NCBI GenBank assembly: GCA_025449955.1
Contig: JANWIK010000118.1
Location: forward strand, 1-33,033
Direction of reading: 5' to 3'
Source: Gemmatimonadaceae bacterium
GTDB taxonomy: Bacteria > Gemmatimonadota > Gemmatimonadetes > Gemmatimonadales > Gemmatimonadaceae
Length of the DNA: 33,033 nucleotides
Position 1 is the stretch's first letter; each line of letters starts with the position of its first letter. The notes under the pieces were generated by a model. The model made no database searches and had not been told where the DNA came from. It saw only the letters and a list, made by a program, of their open reading frames with translations. Of the stretch, positions 1-10,442 are shown piece after piece. The position numbers and the translations under genes are program-made.

Positions 1-534
1 ATCGTGTTCCTCGGCACCCCGATCAACGACGACGTCGCCAACATCGTGATTGCTCAGCTCCTGTTCCTCGACGCCGATAATCCGGAGCGGGACGTGAATC
101 TGTACATCAACTCGCCAGGCGGCAGCGTATCGGCGGGAATGGCGATTTACGACACGATGCAGTTCATGAACTCGCCCATCCGCACGATCTGCATGGGTAT
201 GGCGGCGAGCATGGGAGCGTTCCTGCTTGCGGCCGGTTCGGCGGGAAAGCGGTCGGCGCTGCCGCATGCGCGGATCATGATTCACCAGCCTTCGGGCGGC
301 GCGCAGGGCACGGCGTCCGACATCGAGATTCAGGCGAGGGAGATTCTGTACCTGCGGTCCAAGATGAACGAGCTCATGGCGAAGCACACAGGCCGCACGG
401 TGGAACAGATCGAGCGCGATGTGGATCGGGACCGATTCATGTCGTCCGATGAGGCAAAGCAGTACGGATTGATCGACAACGTGATCGTGCAGGCGCGTGC
501 GTTAGCAACGACTGATCGAAAGGCGACCTTGTGA
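1..534 (+). CDS. clpP: ATP-dependent Clp protease proteolytic subunit ClpP (5' partial)
   Basis: Serine peptidase subunit that forms the double-heptamer degradation chamber and works with ClpX, encoded next. The reading frame is open from base 1 and starts with I-V-F-L-G-T-P, an internal ClpP motif, so the true start lies upstream of the window and roughly 20-30 residues are missing. The catalytic Ser sits in MAASMGAF (about base 205), the His in MIHQPSGG (about base 282) and the Asp in DRDRFMS near the C-terminus. The stop at 532-534 lies in a small perfect inverted repeat, GTGAA-TTAG-TTCAC (531-544). It is co-directional with clpX, 134 nt away, the usual clpP-clpX arrangement. Identity is near certain. 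Confidence 0.97.
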   Translation: MVFLGTPINDDVANIVIAQLLFLDADNPERDVNLYINSPGGSVSAGMAIYDTMQFMNSPIRTICMGMAASMGAFLLAAGSAGKRSALPHARIMIHQPSGGAQGTASDIEIQAREILYLRSKMNELMAKHTGRTVEQIERDVDRDRFMSSDEAKQYGLIDNVIVQARALATTDRKATL

Positions 535-566
535 ATTAGTTCACAAAGGAGTGCCGAGTACGACGC

Positions 567-596
567 TTGACCGTCATTTTGGGGGGTGTTAAGTAT
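567..596 (+). promoter_or_regulatory. Candidate sigma-70-type promoter for clpX
   Basis: TTGACC (567-572) matches the -35 consensus at five of six positions. A 17-nt spacer is followed by TAAGTA(T) at 590-596, a poor -10. Transcription would begin near 603, giving a leader of about 65 nt before clpX. The spacer contains a run of six G. The -10 is weak, so this is a suggestion only; clpX may also be read through from clpP. Confidence 0.3.
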
Positions 597-628
597 CCCA
601 TCCCCACCGCACCCCCCTTCAATGGGGG
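581..628 (+). promoter_or_regulatory. Mutually exclusive GC hairpins in the clpP-clpX spacer
   Basis: GGGGGGTG (581-588) is the exact reverse complement of CACCCCCC (610-617). The same C run can instead pair with GGGGG (624-628) across the 6-nt loop TTCAAT. The two pairings cannot coexist, an arrangement seen in attenuators. No U-tract follows either hairpin, so intrinsic termination is not supported. They could alternatively act as an RNA stability or translation element, or be a chance result of homopolymer runs. Confidence 0.35.
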
Positions 629-668
629 AGCAAGCTGATGCCCGCTTCACCTGTTCCCGCGGACCCTT

Positions 669-1919
<1,251 letters not shown>

Positions 1920-1924
1920 CGGCG

Positions 1925-2052
1925 GGGAAGCGCGCGCCGCAGGCGGCGCGCTTCGGGAATAGGGAACGGGGACAGGGGCGCACAGGCTGACATCTGCGCC
2001 CCTGTCCCTTTTCCCCATTCCCCAAGCGCGCTGCCTGCGGCGCGCGCTTCCC
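1925..2052. repeat. 128-nt near-perfect palindrome between clpX and lon
   Basis: Two 58-nt arms (1925-1982 and 1995-2052) flank a 12-nt loop (CAGGCTGACATC). Compared by hand, one arm and the reverse complement of the other agree at 53 of 58 positions. Each arm has a GC-rich hairpin core (for example GCGCGCC...GGCGCGC at about 1932-1951) followed by a purine-rich part, GGGAAT-GGGAAC-GGGGACAGGGGCGCA. The region fills almost the whole intergenic space, starting 5 nt after the clpX stop and ending 11 nt before the lon ATG. There is no U-tract. A half-copy occurs at 13811-13860, so this looks like a dispersed palindromic family (REP/BIME or MITE-like) rather than a simple terminator. Confidence 0.85.
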
Positions 2053-2058
2053 TATATT
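2053..2058 (+). promoter_or_regulatory. Possible -10 element for a leaderless lon transcript
   Basis: TATATT lies only 5 nt upstream of the lon ATG, with no Shine-Dalgarno between them. If it is a -10 box, transcription would start at or next to the ATG. No good -35 is visible at the expected distance, which falls inside the palindrome. Low confidence. Confidence 0.3.
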
Positions 2059-2063
2059 GCAGC

Positions 2064-4466
2064 ATGCTCTCCATCGTCCGCGGCGACGAATCCCACGACG
2101 TTCCTGACCGCCTGGCGGTCCTGCCGTTGCGCGACGTGGTGGTCTTTCCCTACATGGTCATTCCGCTCCTCGTGGGGCGGCAGGGATCGCTTGCGGCCGT
2201 CGATGCGGCGGTGGCGGCGGATCGGTGGATCTTCCTCGTTGCCCAACGCGACGGTGAGGTACAGGAGCCGCACGCGTCCAACCTGTATCGAGTCGGGGTG
2301 ATCGGGCGCGTGCTGCAAGTGTCCCGGTTGGCAAACGGGACCACCAAGGTGTTGCTCGAGGGCGTGGCGCGCGGGCGGGCGGCGAGATACTCGACGTCGG
2401 GGCCGCTGCTGCGCGCGACCATTGCGGCCGAGCCTCTCGCCGCCGAGGTCAGCGACGCGGCGGATGACGCGATGACGCGTCGCGTCGCGACGTTGTTCGA
2501 GGAGTACGTGGGGCTGCACCGGCGGCTGCCGCCGGAGGTGTTGTCGCTCGTGCAGGGCAGCGAGTCGAAGGAGCGGCAGGCGTACGCCATCGCGGCGCAC
2601 CTGCAGGTGCGGCACCTCGTGAGGCAGAACCTGCTCGAGTCGCCGTCGTTCACGTCGCTCACGGAGCGGTTGGCGGCGGTGCTGACGTCGGAGATCGAGA
2701 TCCTGCGGCTCGAGCGCAAGATCGAGAACGACGTGCGCGGCTCGCTGTTCCAGAATCAGCGCGAGTTCTATCTGCAGGAGCAGCTCAAGGCCATCCACCG
2801 CGAGCTCGGCCAGGAAGACAGCGACGACTTCGACGATCTGCAGGCGGCGATCACGGCGAAAGGGATGCCCGAGCAGGCGCGCGAACGCGCCGACCGTGAG
2901 CTGCGCAAGCTGCGGCGCACGCCGCCCCTCTCGCCCGAGTCCACCGTTGGGCGCAACTATCTCGACTGGCTGGTCGGTTTACCGTGGACGGAGCGGACCG
3001 ACGATCTGCTGGACGTGACGCGCGCGCAGACGGTGTTGGACGAGGACCACTACGGGCTGCAGGACGTGAAGGAGCGGATTCTCGACTACATCGCCGTGCT
3101 GGCGCTGGTGGGGAAGCTCGAGGGGCCGATTCTGTGCCTGGTCGGGCCGCCGGGCGTGGGCAAGACATCGTTAGGCCGGTCGATCGCCCGGGCGCTGGGG
3201 CGCCGCTTCGCGCGCATGTCGTTAGGCGGTGTGCGGGACGAGGCGGAAATCCGCGGACACCGGCGCACGTACATCGGCGCCCTGCCCGGCCGCGTCATCC
3301 AGGCCATGCGGCGCGCGGGCGTGGTCAATCCGGTGATCCTGCTGGACGAAGTCGACAAGATGGGACAGGATTGGCGCGGCGACCCGGCGGCGGCGCTGCT
3401 CGAGGTGCTGGATCCCGAGCAGAACCGCGCGTTCAGCGACCACTATCTCGAGGTGGAGTACGATCTGTCCCAGGTGCTGTTCCTCACCACGGCCAACTCG
3501 TTAGGCCAGGTGCCGGACCCGCTGCGCGACCGCATGGAGATCATCCGTCTGCCCGGCTACGTGGACCACGAAAAGCACGCGATCGCGCGGCAGTATCTCG
3601 TGCCGCGGCAGCTGCGCACGCACGGCCTCGATCCGGCCACGGTGACCATCCAGCCCGAGGCGATCACCGAGATCGCACGCGGGTACACGCGCGAAGCCGG
3701 CGTGCGAGAGCTCGAGCGCCGCATCGCCCGCATCGCGCGCAAGCTCGCGCGCCGCGTCGCCGCCGACCCAACGGCGGGGACGGCCGCCGCGCCGATCAGC
3801 ATCGGCCCGGGCGACCTCGTCCCGCTCCTCGGCGTGCGCCAGTTCGATGACGACGCGGCACAGCTCGAGGACCGCGTGGGCGTGGCCACCGGCCTCGCGT
3901 TCACGTCGGTGGGCGGCGACCTGCTCGAGATCGAGGTCGCGGTGGTGCGCGGCCGCGGCCGGCTGCAGCTCACCGGTACGTTAGGCGATGTCCTCAAGGA
4001 GTCCGCCGGCGCCGCGCTGAGCTACGCGCGGTCGCGCGCCAATCTGTTAGGCATCGACCCCGACTTCACGCGCGCCCGCGACATCCACGTCCACATTCCG
4101 GCGGGCGCCACGCCCAAGGACGGACCGTCGGCCGGCATCGCGATCGCCACGGCGCTCGTGAGCGCGCTCACCGGGACGGCCGTCCGTGGCGACACCGCGA
4201 TGACGGGCGAAGTGACGCTGCGCGGACGTGTCCTGGCGATCGGCGGGCTCAAGGAAAAGTTGGTCGCCGCACGACGGGCCGGCATCACACACATCATTCT
4301 GCCGAAGAACAACGCGCGCGAGTTGGACGAGATCGCCCCCGACGTCCGCGAGGGACTCGTGTTCCATCCGGTGTCGACCATGGACGAAGTGCTGTCGCTC
4401 GCGCTGCGCGCCGAGCGGCACGTCGATCCGCGCGTGGGCATTGCGGTGTCTGATGTCGCACACTGA
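2064..4466 (+). CDS. lon: Endopeptidase La (Lon protease)
   Basis: AAA+ serine protease of 800 aa, normal length, which degrades misfolded and regulatory proteins in the cytoplasm. The N-terminal substrate-binding domain begins with [15 protein letters not shown]. Walker A GPPGVGKT is at 361-368 and Walker B ILLDEVDK has Asp428 and Glu429. The C-terminal protease domain has the Ser-Lys dyad: Ser689 in DGPSAG and Lys732 in GGLKEK, spaced 43 residues as in E. coli Lon. The ATG at 2064 fits the family start. Its 3' end overlaps engB by 14 nt. Five GTTAGGC words fall in this gene, most read as Leu-Gly, where the otherwise rare TTA codon is used. The upstream palindrome may affect its expression. 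Confidence 0.98.
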   Translation: MLSIVRGDESHDVPDRLAVLPLRDVVVFPYMVIPLLVGRQGSLAAVDAAVAADRWIFLVAQRDGEVQEPHASNLYRVGVIGRVLQVSRLANGTTKVLLEGVARGRAARYSTSGPLLRATIAAEPLAAEVSDAADDAMTRRVATLFEEYVGLHRRLPPEVLSLVQGSESKERQAYAIAAHLQVRHLVRQNLLESPSFTSLTERLAAVLTSEIEILRLERKIENDVRGSLFQNQREFYLQEQLKAIHRELGQEDSDDFDDLQAAITAKGMPEQARERADRELRKLRRTPPLSPESTVGRNYLDWLVGLPWTERTDDLLDVTRAQTVLDEDHYGLQDVKERILDYIAVLALVGKLEGPILCLVGPPGVGKTSLGRSIARALGRRFARMSLGGVRDEAEIRGHRRTYIGALPGRVIQAMRRAGVVNPVILLDEVDKMGQDWRGDPAAALLEVLDPEQNRAFSDHYLEVEYDLSQVLFLTTANSLGQVPDPLRDRMEIIRLPGYVDHEKHAIARQYLVPRQLRTHGLDPATVTIQPEAITEIARGYTREAGVRELERRIARIARKLARRVAADPTAGTAAAPISIGPGDLVPLLGVRQFDDDAAQLEDRVGVATGLAFTSVGGDLLEIEVAVVRGRGRLQLTGTLGDVLKESAGAALSYARSRANLLGIDPDFTRARDIHVHIPAGATPKDGPSAGIAIATALVSALTGTAVRGDTAMTGEVTLRGRVLAIGGLKEKLVAARRAGITHIILPKNNARELDEIAPDVREGLVFHPVSTMDEVLSLALRAERHVDPRVGIAVSDVAH

Positions 4467-5139
4467 CGAGTCGGCGGACCATCCAGACGTCCCACAACCC
4501 GCCGAACCGCTCGTCATCCGCAGGCTCGCGTTTCTCGGTGGCCAGGCGTCGCCCGGCGGGTGGCGACCGGAGACCGATCTCCCCGAAGTCGCGTTCGGCG
4601 GACGGTCCAACGTCGGCAAGTCATCGCTGCTCAACACGCTCGTCCGTCACAAATCGTTAGCCCGCGTGAGCCAGCAGCCGGGCAAAACGCGCGAGATCAA
4701 CTTCTTTTCGGTGAACGACGCGTTCGTGCTCGTGGACCTGCCTGGATACGGCTACGCGAAGGTGTCGCGGGAAGCGCGCGCGCGCTGGCGGCCGCTCATC
4801 GAATCGTACCTCCGGACCAGCGCCCAACTGCGCGGTATCGTGCAACTACTCGACGTGCGGCGCGAACCGTCCGACGACGACCGGCACATGTTGGATTTCC
4901 TCGCCGAGCTCGGCGTGCCGACGATCGTGGCACTGACCAAGGTCGACAAGGTTTCGGCCACCGACGCTCGTCAGCACGTCGTGAATATCACGAGCGCGCT
5001 TGGTCTCGATGCGGAGCAAGTGATTCCGTTCAGCAGCGTCACGAGGCACGGGCGCGACGAGCTCGCGGCGGCCATCGAAAGCCTGCTCGCTGCGGAACCG
5101 TGGCGCCAAGCGCCAACAGGGCAGATCCCGGAAGAGTAG
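4453..5139 (+). CDS. engB: Ribosome biogenesis GTP-binding protein EngB/YsxC/YihA
   Basis: Small TRAFAC-class GTPase needed for late large-subunit ribosome assembly; 228 aa from the chosen start, slightly longer than the usual 195-215. G1 is GRSNVGKSS (50-58), G2 Thr lies in QPGKTREINFF, G3 is DLPGYGYAKVS, G4 is TKVDK and the G5 region is PFSSV. The ATG at 4453 overlaps the last 14 nt of lon. The open frame extends further upstream inside lon, but that part has no EngB-like sequence. The lon-engB order is common in bacteria and suggests co-transcription. All nucleotide-binding motifs are intact. Confidence 0.95.
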   Translation: MSHTDESADHPDVPQPAEPLVIRRLAFLGGQASPGGWRPETDLPEVAFGGRSNVGKSSLLNTLVRHKSLARVSQQPGKTREINFFSVNDAFVLVDLPGYGYAKVSREARARWRPLIESYLRTSAQLRGIVQLLDVRREPSDDDRHMLDFLAELGVPTIVALTKVDKVSATDARQHVVNITSALGLDAEQVIPFSSVTRHGRDELAAAIESLLAAEPWRQAPTGQIPEE

Positions 5140-5220
5140 ATCACGTCCGCGTTTGGAGCTCACGTCGGGCTCCGGCTGCGCAGTGTTCCCCCTGCCACGT
5201 TTTTGTATTACGGTACGAAC

Positions 5221-6078
5221 ATGGCTCTCCTTCCACTCAAGAAATTGTCTCCGACTCCCGGCGCGCAGGTCATCGACGCGTGGCTCGAGCAGTTGGCGCA
5301 TGAGCTCGGGCGCGAGGACGCCGACCGCAACGTGATCTGTCGGAAGACGCTGTGCGAGATAGAGTATCCGGCGTACGCCGCCAACTGGGACACGGCGGTG
5401 TCCGACGAGTCGCTGCCTCTTGGAACGCGCGCGTCGCTGATGGCGCTCGACCCACGCAACGTGACGCTCGAGCCCGAGTACTACGCCGATTGCGACCAGC
5501 CGCGGTTCCAGGGCGTGAAACCGCTGCTCTGGCTCTGGTACAGCTTCGATCGCACGACGCTCGGCGGGCAGAACGTGGACGTGGGCGTGCGCCTCAGGCG
5601 GATACTCGCGCCGTACATCTTCAAGCGCTGCGGCGAGAACTTCAAAGCGTTCCAGCACGTGGAGTTCTCGTTCGGCTACAACATGGACGTGGGCGACGAC
5701 GTGGTGATCCACCGCCACGTGCTGCTGGACGACCGCGGGGGCATTGTGTTAGGCAACAAGGTATCGATCTCCGACTACGCGAACATCTACAGCCACACGC
5801 ACAGCATCGTCGACCAGCGTGACGTGACCAATGCGTTGACGCGGATCGACGAGGGCGTCCGGATCACGTACCATGCGACCGTGCTGGCCGGGGTGCACGT
5901 GGGGTGCGACGCGATGGTGGGCGCGATGGCGGTGGCGACGAAGGACGTTCGTCCGCATCATGTGAACGTGGGGATTCCGGCCAAGAGCGTGCGCGTCAAG
6001 CCGAACGCGCCGACGGATCACAACGAGTGCCTGCCGACGGCGCGGCAACGGTCTACGGGAGGAGGCGGACGCGCGTGA
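5221..6078 (+). CDS. Left-handed beta-helix (hexapeptide-repeat) acyltransferase
   Basis: Putative O-acetyl- or acyl-CoA-dependent acyltransferase of 285 aa. The C-terminal half has the hexapeptide pattern (MDVGDDVVIHRHVLLDD, GIVLGNKVSISDYANI, then VLAGVHVGCDAMVGAMA) ending in IPAKSVRVK, the usual end of WbbJ/maltose-acetyltransferase-type enzymes. The His pair in YSHTHS is the likely active-site region. About 130 N-terminal residues, including LWLWYSFDRTTLGGQ, precede the helix; this is longer than in simple acetyltransferases (about 185 aa). The ATG at 5221 is preferred to the upstream TTG at 5203. GTATTA at 5205-5210 could be a -10. The 3' end overlaps the next gene by 4 nt (GTGA). The substrate is unknown; a cell-surface sugar is likely given the neighbours. 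Confidence 0.8.
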   Translation: MALLPLKKLSPTPGAQVIDAWLEQLAHELGREDADRNVICRKTLCEIEYPAYAANWDTAVSDESLPLGTRASLMALDPRNVTLEPEYYADCDQPRFQGVKPLLWLWYSFDRTTLGGQNVDVGVRLRRILAPYIFKRCGENFKAFQHVEFSFGYNMDVGDDVVIHRHVLLDDRGGIVLGNKVSISDYANIYSHTHSIVDQRDVTNALTRIDEGVRITYHATVLAGVHVGCDAMVGAMAVATKDVRPHHVNVGIPAKSVRVKPNAPTDHNECLPTARQRSTGGGGRA

Positions 6079-6527
6079 TCCATCGATACGGGAGTGTCGC
6101 TTGCCGCGTGGTTGGCGGTCTCGCGCTGGCCGCGGCGAGCGCGGCCTGTGCGACCTATTGGCCGACGCTGAGCGGCCGCAGTACGCACACGCGCGGCGAC
6201 GCGTTCCAATGCTCCATGGATCAGCTCAAGGAGCTGGGCTACACGCCGCGCACGTGGAACGAGCGCGAAGGGTCGATCGATGCCCAACGCATCAATCGCG
6301 ACGCCTCGGGACAGCTACCCGGAGAGCAGCAAGAGGTGGACAAGCTGCTCGTGAAGGCGAAGGGCGACGGCGAGACGGGATCGACGATCGAAGTGCGCAC
6401 CGAAACGGTATTGCGCCACTATACGCGCTCGGGGTGGGTCGAAGACGGCCGGCCGGCGTCGCCCGCGGTGCAGCAATCGGGGAAGGCGCTGCTCGACCGG
6501 TGTTCGGGAGCCGCGCCGCCAAGCTGA
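6075..6527 (+). CDS. Small secreted protein, probable lipoprotein, unknown function
   Basis: 150 aa starting at GTG 6075, which overlaps the stop of the acyltransferase gene as GTGA, so the two are probably translationally coupled. The N-terminus has basic residues, then a hydrophobic stretch VVGGLALAAASAAC ending in Cys25. SAAC is a weak lipobox, so the protein is either a lipoprotein or has a normal signal peptide. The mature part is polar with a mid-region TIEVRTETVL and no family I recognise. It ends 6 nt before the convergent arnD stop. Function unknown. Confidence 0.65.
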   Translation: MIHRYGSVACRVVGGLALAAASAACATYWPTLSGRSTHTRGDAFQCSMDQLKELGYTPRTWNEREGSIDAQRINRDASGQLPGEQQEVDKLLVKAKGDGETGSTIEVRTETVLRHYTRSGWVEDGRPASPAVQQSGKALLDRCSGAAPPS

Positions 6528-6533
6528 CCCCGG

Positions 6534-7469
6534 TTAGGCAGGAACGCTGGCGGTGATTTCGCCGGCGCGGCCCGGTAGCACGCCGCGCACGATGCGTCGC
6601 ACCGGCACGCGCTCGGGCGCGGCCAACCACTCGCCGGCGATCTCATCGAGCGTCACGAAGGTCACGCCATCGGCCAGCCACGCGTCGAGCTGCCGCTCGA
6701 ACAGCGGGAACAGGACGGTTCCCTCTCCTTCCGTGTGAATCGAATGGACCTCGGTGCCGGCGATCGCGGCGCGGTAGCGCGCGATCAGGGCGTCGTCGTT
6801 AGGCACGTCGGGCGCGTTGTACGTCTCGTCCCACGTCGGGAGCGTGGTGGGGAGCTGGATCGTGCGGAAGCGCCGGCCGCCCGCGGCCGGAAAAAAGGGC
6901 GTGGCGCCGCGCGTGTCGGACGCGTAGCGGAGCCCGAAGCTCTCCTGCACGGCGAGCGAGGCCGACGTGGCGTGCCAACCGGGCGCCGCCGACGCATGCG
7001 CGCGGCGGCCGAAGATCCGCGCGAACACGTCGTGCGCGCGGCCGTAGTCGGCGCGGATCTGCGTATCGGACATGCGATCGAGGCGGTCGTGCCAGCGCAC
7101 GTGGTCCCAGCCATGCACGCCCACTTCGTGTCCGGCCTCGCCCACCGATCGGATGAGCGACGCGAGGCGGCGGCCGATCATGGGCGCCGGCAGGAGCGTG
7201 CCGTAGAGGGCCGTGCGCGGACCGTACAGCGACAGCGCGCGCGAGCGGATCATCTTGCGCAGGAAGCCGCGCCGGGTGAAAATGCGCACGATCGCGCGCC
7301 CCGACCGGTCCGGGCCTAACGTAAAAAAGAACGTGGCCCGGATGCGGCGCTTGGCGAGGGCCCGCAGCAAGTTCGGCAGCCCGGCGCGGGTGCCGAGGAA
7401 CGTGTCGCAGTCCACCTTGAGCGCGACGCGCCGCCGTCCGGCGGCCGCGGCCGGCGCCGGCGTCGTCAC
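6534..7469 (-). CDS. arnD: 4-deoxy-4-formamido-L-arabinose-phosphoundecaprenol deformylase ArnD
   Basis: NodB-type polysaccharide deacetylase of 311 aa that removes the formyl group from undecaprenyl-phosphate-L-Ara4FN, giving the donor used by ArnT. The N-terminal [14 protein letters not shown] (Asp20, Asp22) and the EVGVHGWDH segment (His119, His123) match E. coli ArnD. So do the segments [19 protein letters not shown] and [10 protein letters not shown], which separates it from generic deacetylases. The start is GTG at 7469, overlapping the arnA decarboxylase stop by 4 nt (GTGA). Its TAA stop (6534-6536) lies inside a GCCTAAC word. Last gene of the arn operon. Confidence 0.93.
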   Translation of the reverse strand: MTTPAPAAAAGRRRVALKVDCDTFLGTRAGLPNLLRALAKRRIRATFFFTLGPDRSGRAIVRIFTRRGFLRKMIRSRALSLYGPRTALYGTLLPAPMIGRRLASLIRSVGEAGHEVGVHGWDHVRWHDRLDRMSDTQIRADYGRAHDVFARIFGRRAHASAAPGWHATSASLAVQESFGLRYASDTRGATPFFPAAGGRRFRTIQLPTTLPTWDETYNAPDVPNDDALIARYRAAIAGTEVHSIHTEGEGTVLFPLFERQLDAWLADGVTFVTLDEIAGEWLAAPERVPVRRIVRGVLPGRAGEITASVPA

Positions 7470-8500
7470 GGCGCCAGGGGGCGCTTGCGTCCCGCGAGAT
7501 AGAACTCGATCGTTAGGCGGATGGCGTCGTCGAAGCCGATGCGCGGCGACCAGCCGAGTCGCTCGGCGGCACGTCGAATCGACGGCACGCGCGTCGGGAT
7601 GTCCTGGTATCCGTCGCCGTAGTACGCTTCCGACCGCACCTCGACGATCGGCGTGCGCTCGGCGACGTTCTCGTAGCCCGGATAGCGCGACACGGCGGCC
7701 AGCAGGCGCTCGGCGAGCTCGCGAATGGACACGTCGTTCGCCGGGTTGCCGATGTTGAAGATCTGGCTATCGGCCACGCCATTCTCGTTGACGAGAATGC
7801 GCATCAAGCAATCGATGCCGTCCTGAATATGCGTGAAGGAACGGCGCTGGCGGCCGCCGTCGACGAGCTTGATCGGTTCGCCATAGAGAATGTTGTGCAG
7901 GAACTGCGTGAGGACGCGCGACGAGCCTTCTTTCGGCGAGTCGACGTTGTCGAGGTGCGGGCCGATCCAATTGAACGGCCGGAACAGGGTGAACTTGAGC
8001 TGCTCCTGTTGGCCGTACGCGAAGATGACGCGGTCGAGCAGCTGCTTGCTGGTGGAGTAGATCCAGCGCTGCTTGTGGATGGGGCCATAGACGAGCGTCG
8101 AGCGATATTCGTCGAACTCGGCGTCCGGGCACATGCCGTACACTTCGGACGTCGACGGGAACACCACGCGCTTCTTGTAGCGCACGCACTGCTTGACGAT
8201 GCGGAGATTCTCCTCGAAGTCGAGCTGGAACACCGACAGCGGGTCGCGCACGTAGGTGGCGGGGGTCGCGATCGCGACTAACGGAAGCACCACGTCGCAC
8301 TTCTTGATGTGGTATTCGATCCATTCCTTGTTGATCGCGATGTCGCCCTCGAGAAACCGGAAGCGCGCATTGCTCAGGAAGGGCTCGATCTTCTCCACGG
8401 ACATGTCGAGGCCGAACACCTCCCAATCCGTGGTGGTGAGGATGCGTTCGGTGAGCGCGTTGCCGATGAATCCGTTCACGCCGAGGATGAGGACTTTCAT
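7466..8500 (-). CDS. arnA: UDP-glucuronate oxidative decarboxylase (ArnA C-terminal domain as a separate protein)
   Basis: Extended SDR enzyme of 344 aa that converts UDP-glucuronate to UDP-4-keto-pentose with NAD+. It matches the C-terminal half of E. coli ArnA nearly end to end. The NAD-binding GVNGFIG (7-13), Thr117 and Glu119 in PSTSEVYG, and Tyr148 with Lys152 in IYSTSK keep the spacing of the E. coli catalytic residues T432, E434, Y463 and K467. [12 protein letters not shown] and YYGDGYQDI are also ArnA-like. The formyltransferase half is the separate gene just upstream (4-nt ATGA overlap), so bifunctional ArnA is split here. Some annotators would call it UDP-xylose synthase-like, but the operon favours ArnA. 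Confidence 0.93.
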   Translation of the reverse strand: MKVLILGVNGFIGNALTERILTTTDWEVFGLDMSVEKIEPFLSNARFRFLEGDIAINKEWIEYHIKKCDVVLPLVAIATPATYVRDPLSVFQLDFEENLRIVKQCVRYKKRVVFPSTSEVYGMCPDAEFDEYRSTLVYGPIHKQRWIYSTSKQLLDRVIFAYGQQEQLKFTLFRPFNWIGPHLDNVDSPKEGSSRVLTQFLHNILYGEPIKLVDGGRQRRSFTHIQDGIDCLMRILVNENGVADSQIFNIGNPANDVSIRELAERLLAAVSRYPGYENVAERTPIVEVRSEAYYGDGYQDIPTRVPSIRRAAERLGWSPRIGFDDAIRLTIEFYLAGRKRPLAP

Positions 8501-9444
8501 GGGGCCGGTGGAGTGGGTGGCGCGTTAGGCGCGAGGTGTCGGGCGAGGTCCGCGCCATCGCGCTCGACATCGCCATCGATCTGGGCGCGGAGGATCTCGA
8601 GCCATCGCGTGTCGGCGGCCCCGCAGGCCACGTAGAGGCGATCGTCGATCAGGCGCACTTCGCCGGGCTGCGCGCCGTTGGCGCTCCACCCGCCGTTGTG
8701 TGTGCGCCAGACATGCAGCGTTCGGCCGCCGTGCGGCGTGAACGCACCGGGATACGGATGCGACACCGCGCGGACGAGGTTGTGGATCTCGGCCGCCGGT
8801 TGCGACCACCGGAACGCGCCGTCTTCGGGCCGGCGTTTGCCGAACGTCGTGGCGCACGAGGCGTCCTGGGGCCGGCGCGGCGCGCGGCCGGCGGCGAGTG
8901 CGTCGAGTTGGCGCTCGAGGATGCAGACGGCCGCATCGCGGACCCGCGCCTGTACGTCGGCCGCGGTGTCATCCGGTCCGATGGGGACCGGCTGCTGATC
9001 GACGATGTCGCCGGCGTCGGCGCGGGCCGTCATCACGTGGAGGGTGGCGCCGGTCTCGGTTTCGCCGTGGAGCACCGCCCAATTGACCGGCGCGCGGCCC
9101 CGATAGCGCGGGAGCAGCGAGCCGTGGACGTTGAAGCTGCCTAACGGCGCGATCGCGAGCGCGGCGAGGGGCAGGAGGGCGCGGTAATAGCACGACAGCA
9201 CGAGATCGGGCGCGGCGGCGCGGAGCACGGCCAGCTGCGCGGGCTCCGTTAGGCGGGAATCGAGGCGCACCGGGATCCCGTTGCGGACGGCGCGCTCGGC
9301 CACGGACGGGAACCAGTGGGCCTCGCCCGCGGCGTCGGCGTGGCTGTAGACCGCGACGACGTTGGCGCTCCGCTCGAGCAGCATCGCGAGGCAGGCGTGT
9401 CCGACGTCGGCGTACCCAAAGAGCGCGATGCGCGGACCGCTCAT
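8497..9444 (-). CDS. UDP-4-amino-4-deoxy-L-arabinose formyltransferase (ArnA N-terminal domain as a separate protein)
   Basis: 315 aa, uses N10-formyl-tetrahydrofolate to formylate UDP-L-Ara4N. The N-terminal formyltransferase fold has Asn105 and His107 in [17 protein letters not shown] and Asp143 in RADAG, equivalent to E. coli ArnA N102, H104 and D140. A C-terminal OB-like region follows ([15 protein letters not shown]), as in methionyl-tRNA formyltransferase relatives. The last residues, about 20, are Pro/Ala-rich and may be a remnant linker. It overlaps arnC upstream and the decarboxylase gene downstream by 4 nt each (ATGA). Fmt or another sugar formyltransferase is a less likely reading, given the operon. 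Confidence 0.92.
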   Translation of the reverse strand: MSGPRIALFGYADVGHACLAMLLERSANVVAVYSHADAAGEAHWFPSVAERAVRNGIPVRLDSRLTEPAQLAVLRAAAPDLVLSCYYRALLPLAALAIAPLGSFNVHGSLLPRYRGRAPVNWAVLHGETETGATLHVMTARADAGDIVDQQPVPIGPDDTAADVQARVRDAAVCILERQLDALAAGRAPRRPQDASCATTFGKRRPEDGAFRWSQPAAEIHNLVRAVSHPYPGAFTPHGGRTLHVWRTHNGGWSANGAQPGEVRLIDDRLYVACGAADTRWLEILRAQIDGDVERDGADLARHLAPNAPPTPPAP

Positions 9445-10442
9445 GGGCGCGGCACCGACCCCTCGACGCCGCCGTCCTCGAGGCGTATCAGCGCGCCCGT
9501 CCCGCCGTACACGCGGCGCACCAGGTAGCGCGGACGGCCCCGCACCTCCTGATAGATCCGGCCCACGTACTCGCCCACGATGCCTAACCCGGCCATCAGC
9601 ACGCCCATGACGACGAACGCCAGCGCGAACAGCGTGAACACGCCGTCGGCCTCGGAGGCGCGCAGCAACACGAACCGGCGGATGAGCAGGTAGATGCCGA
9701 GCACCAGGCCGCCGCTGGCGGTGAGGAAACCGAACAACGTGAAGATCTGCAGCGGCACGACGGAGAAGCCCGTCATCAAATCGAAGTTGAGGCGGAAGAG
9801 CCGGTACAGTGAATACTTGGATTCGCCCGCGCGCCGCTCGGCGTGGCGCACCGCCACTTCGGCCGGCCGTCGCGAGAACGTCTGCGCGAGCGCCGGAATG
9901 AACGTCGACGACTCTTCGCAGCGGTTGATGAGGTCGATCACCTCGCGCGAATACGCGCGCAGCATGCAGCCGTAGTCCGTCATGCGGATGCCGGTGATCG
10001 CCGTGGTCACGCGATTGACCAGGCGCGATGCGACGCGTCGGAACAAACTGTCGCGCCTCACTTCGCGCACGCCGCCGACGACGTCGAATCCCTGATCCGA
10101 GAGCGCGATGAGCTTGGGAATTTCCTCCGGCGGATTCTGGAGGTCGGCGTCGATCGTGACGATTACGTCGCCGGTCGCAATCGCGAAGCCGGCGAGGATG
10201 GCCGGATGCTGGCCGAAGTTGCGACTCAACTCCACGACGCGCAGCCGGTCAGGATACCGGTCGACGAGCCCGCGCAGAATGTCGAGGGATCGGTCGCGGC
10301 TGCCGTCATCGACGCAGATCACTTCGACCGGCCGGTCCAGCGCATCGAGGACCGTGAAGAGGCGTGGCACCAACTCGGGGATGTTCGCCTCCTCGTTGTA
10401 CACGGGGACGACGACCGAGATCTTGCCGCGCGGGGGGCTCAT
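9441..10442 (-). CDS. arnC: Undecaprenyl-phosphate 4-deoxy-4-formamido-L-arabinose transferase ArnC
   Basis: GT2-family glycosyltransferase of 333 aa that moves L-Ara4FN from UDP to undecaprenyl phosphate at the inner membrane. The GT-A domain begins SVVVPVYNEEANI, with VDDGSRDRS and the DxD motif in TIDADLQNPPEE (Asp98, Asp100). SRNFGQHPAILAGF follows the ArnC/DPM pattern. Two C-terminal membrane segments are visible (IFTLFGFLTASGGLVLGIYL and FALAFVVMGVLMAGLGIVGE), then GRPRYLVR. It overlaps arnB and the formyltransferase gene by 4 nt each. The order and neighbours favour ArnC over other polyprenyl-phosphate glycosyltransferases. Confidence 0.92.
   Translation of the reverse strand: MSPPRGKISVVVPVYNEEANIPELVPRLFTVLDALDRPVEVICVDDGSRDRSLDILRGLVDRYPDRLRVVELSRNFGQHPAILAGFAIATGDVIVTIDADLQNPPEEIPKLIALSDQGFDVVGGVREVRRDSLFRRVASRLVNRVTTAITGIRMTDYGCMLRAYSREVIDLINRCEESSTFIPALAQTFSRRPAEVAVRHAERRAGESKYSLYRLFRLNFDLMTGFSVVPLQIFTLFGFLTASGGLVLGIYLLIRRFVLLRASEADGVFTLFALAFVVMGVLMAGLGIVGEYVGRIYQEVRGRPRYLVRRVYGGTGALIRLEDGGVEGSVPRP

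Noticed and set aside
1925-2052. Simple intrinsic terminator after clpX
   Set aside because: The structure is far longer than a terminator, has no U-tract, and recurs elsewhere as a half-copy; termination may still be a side effect.
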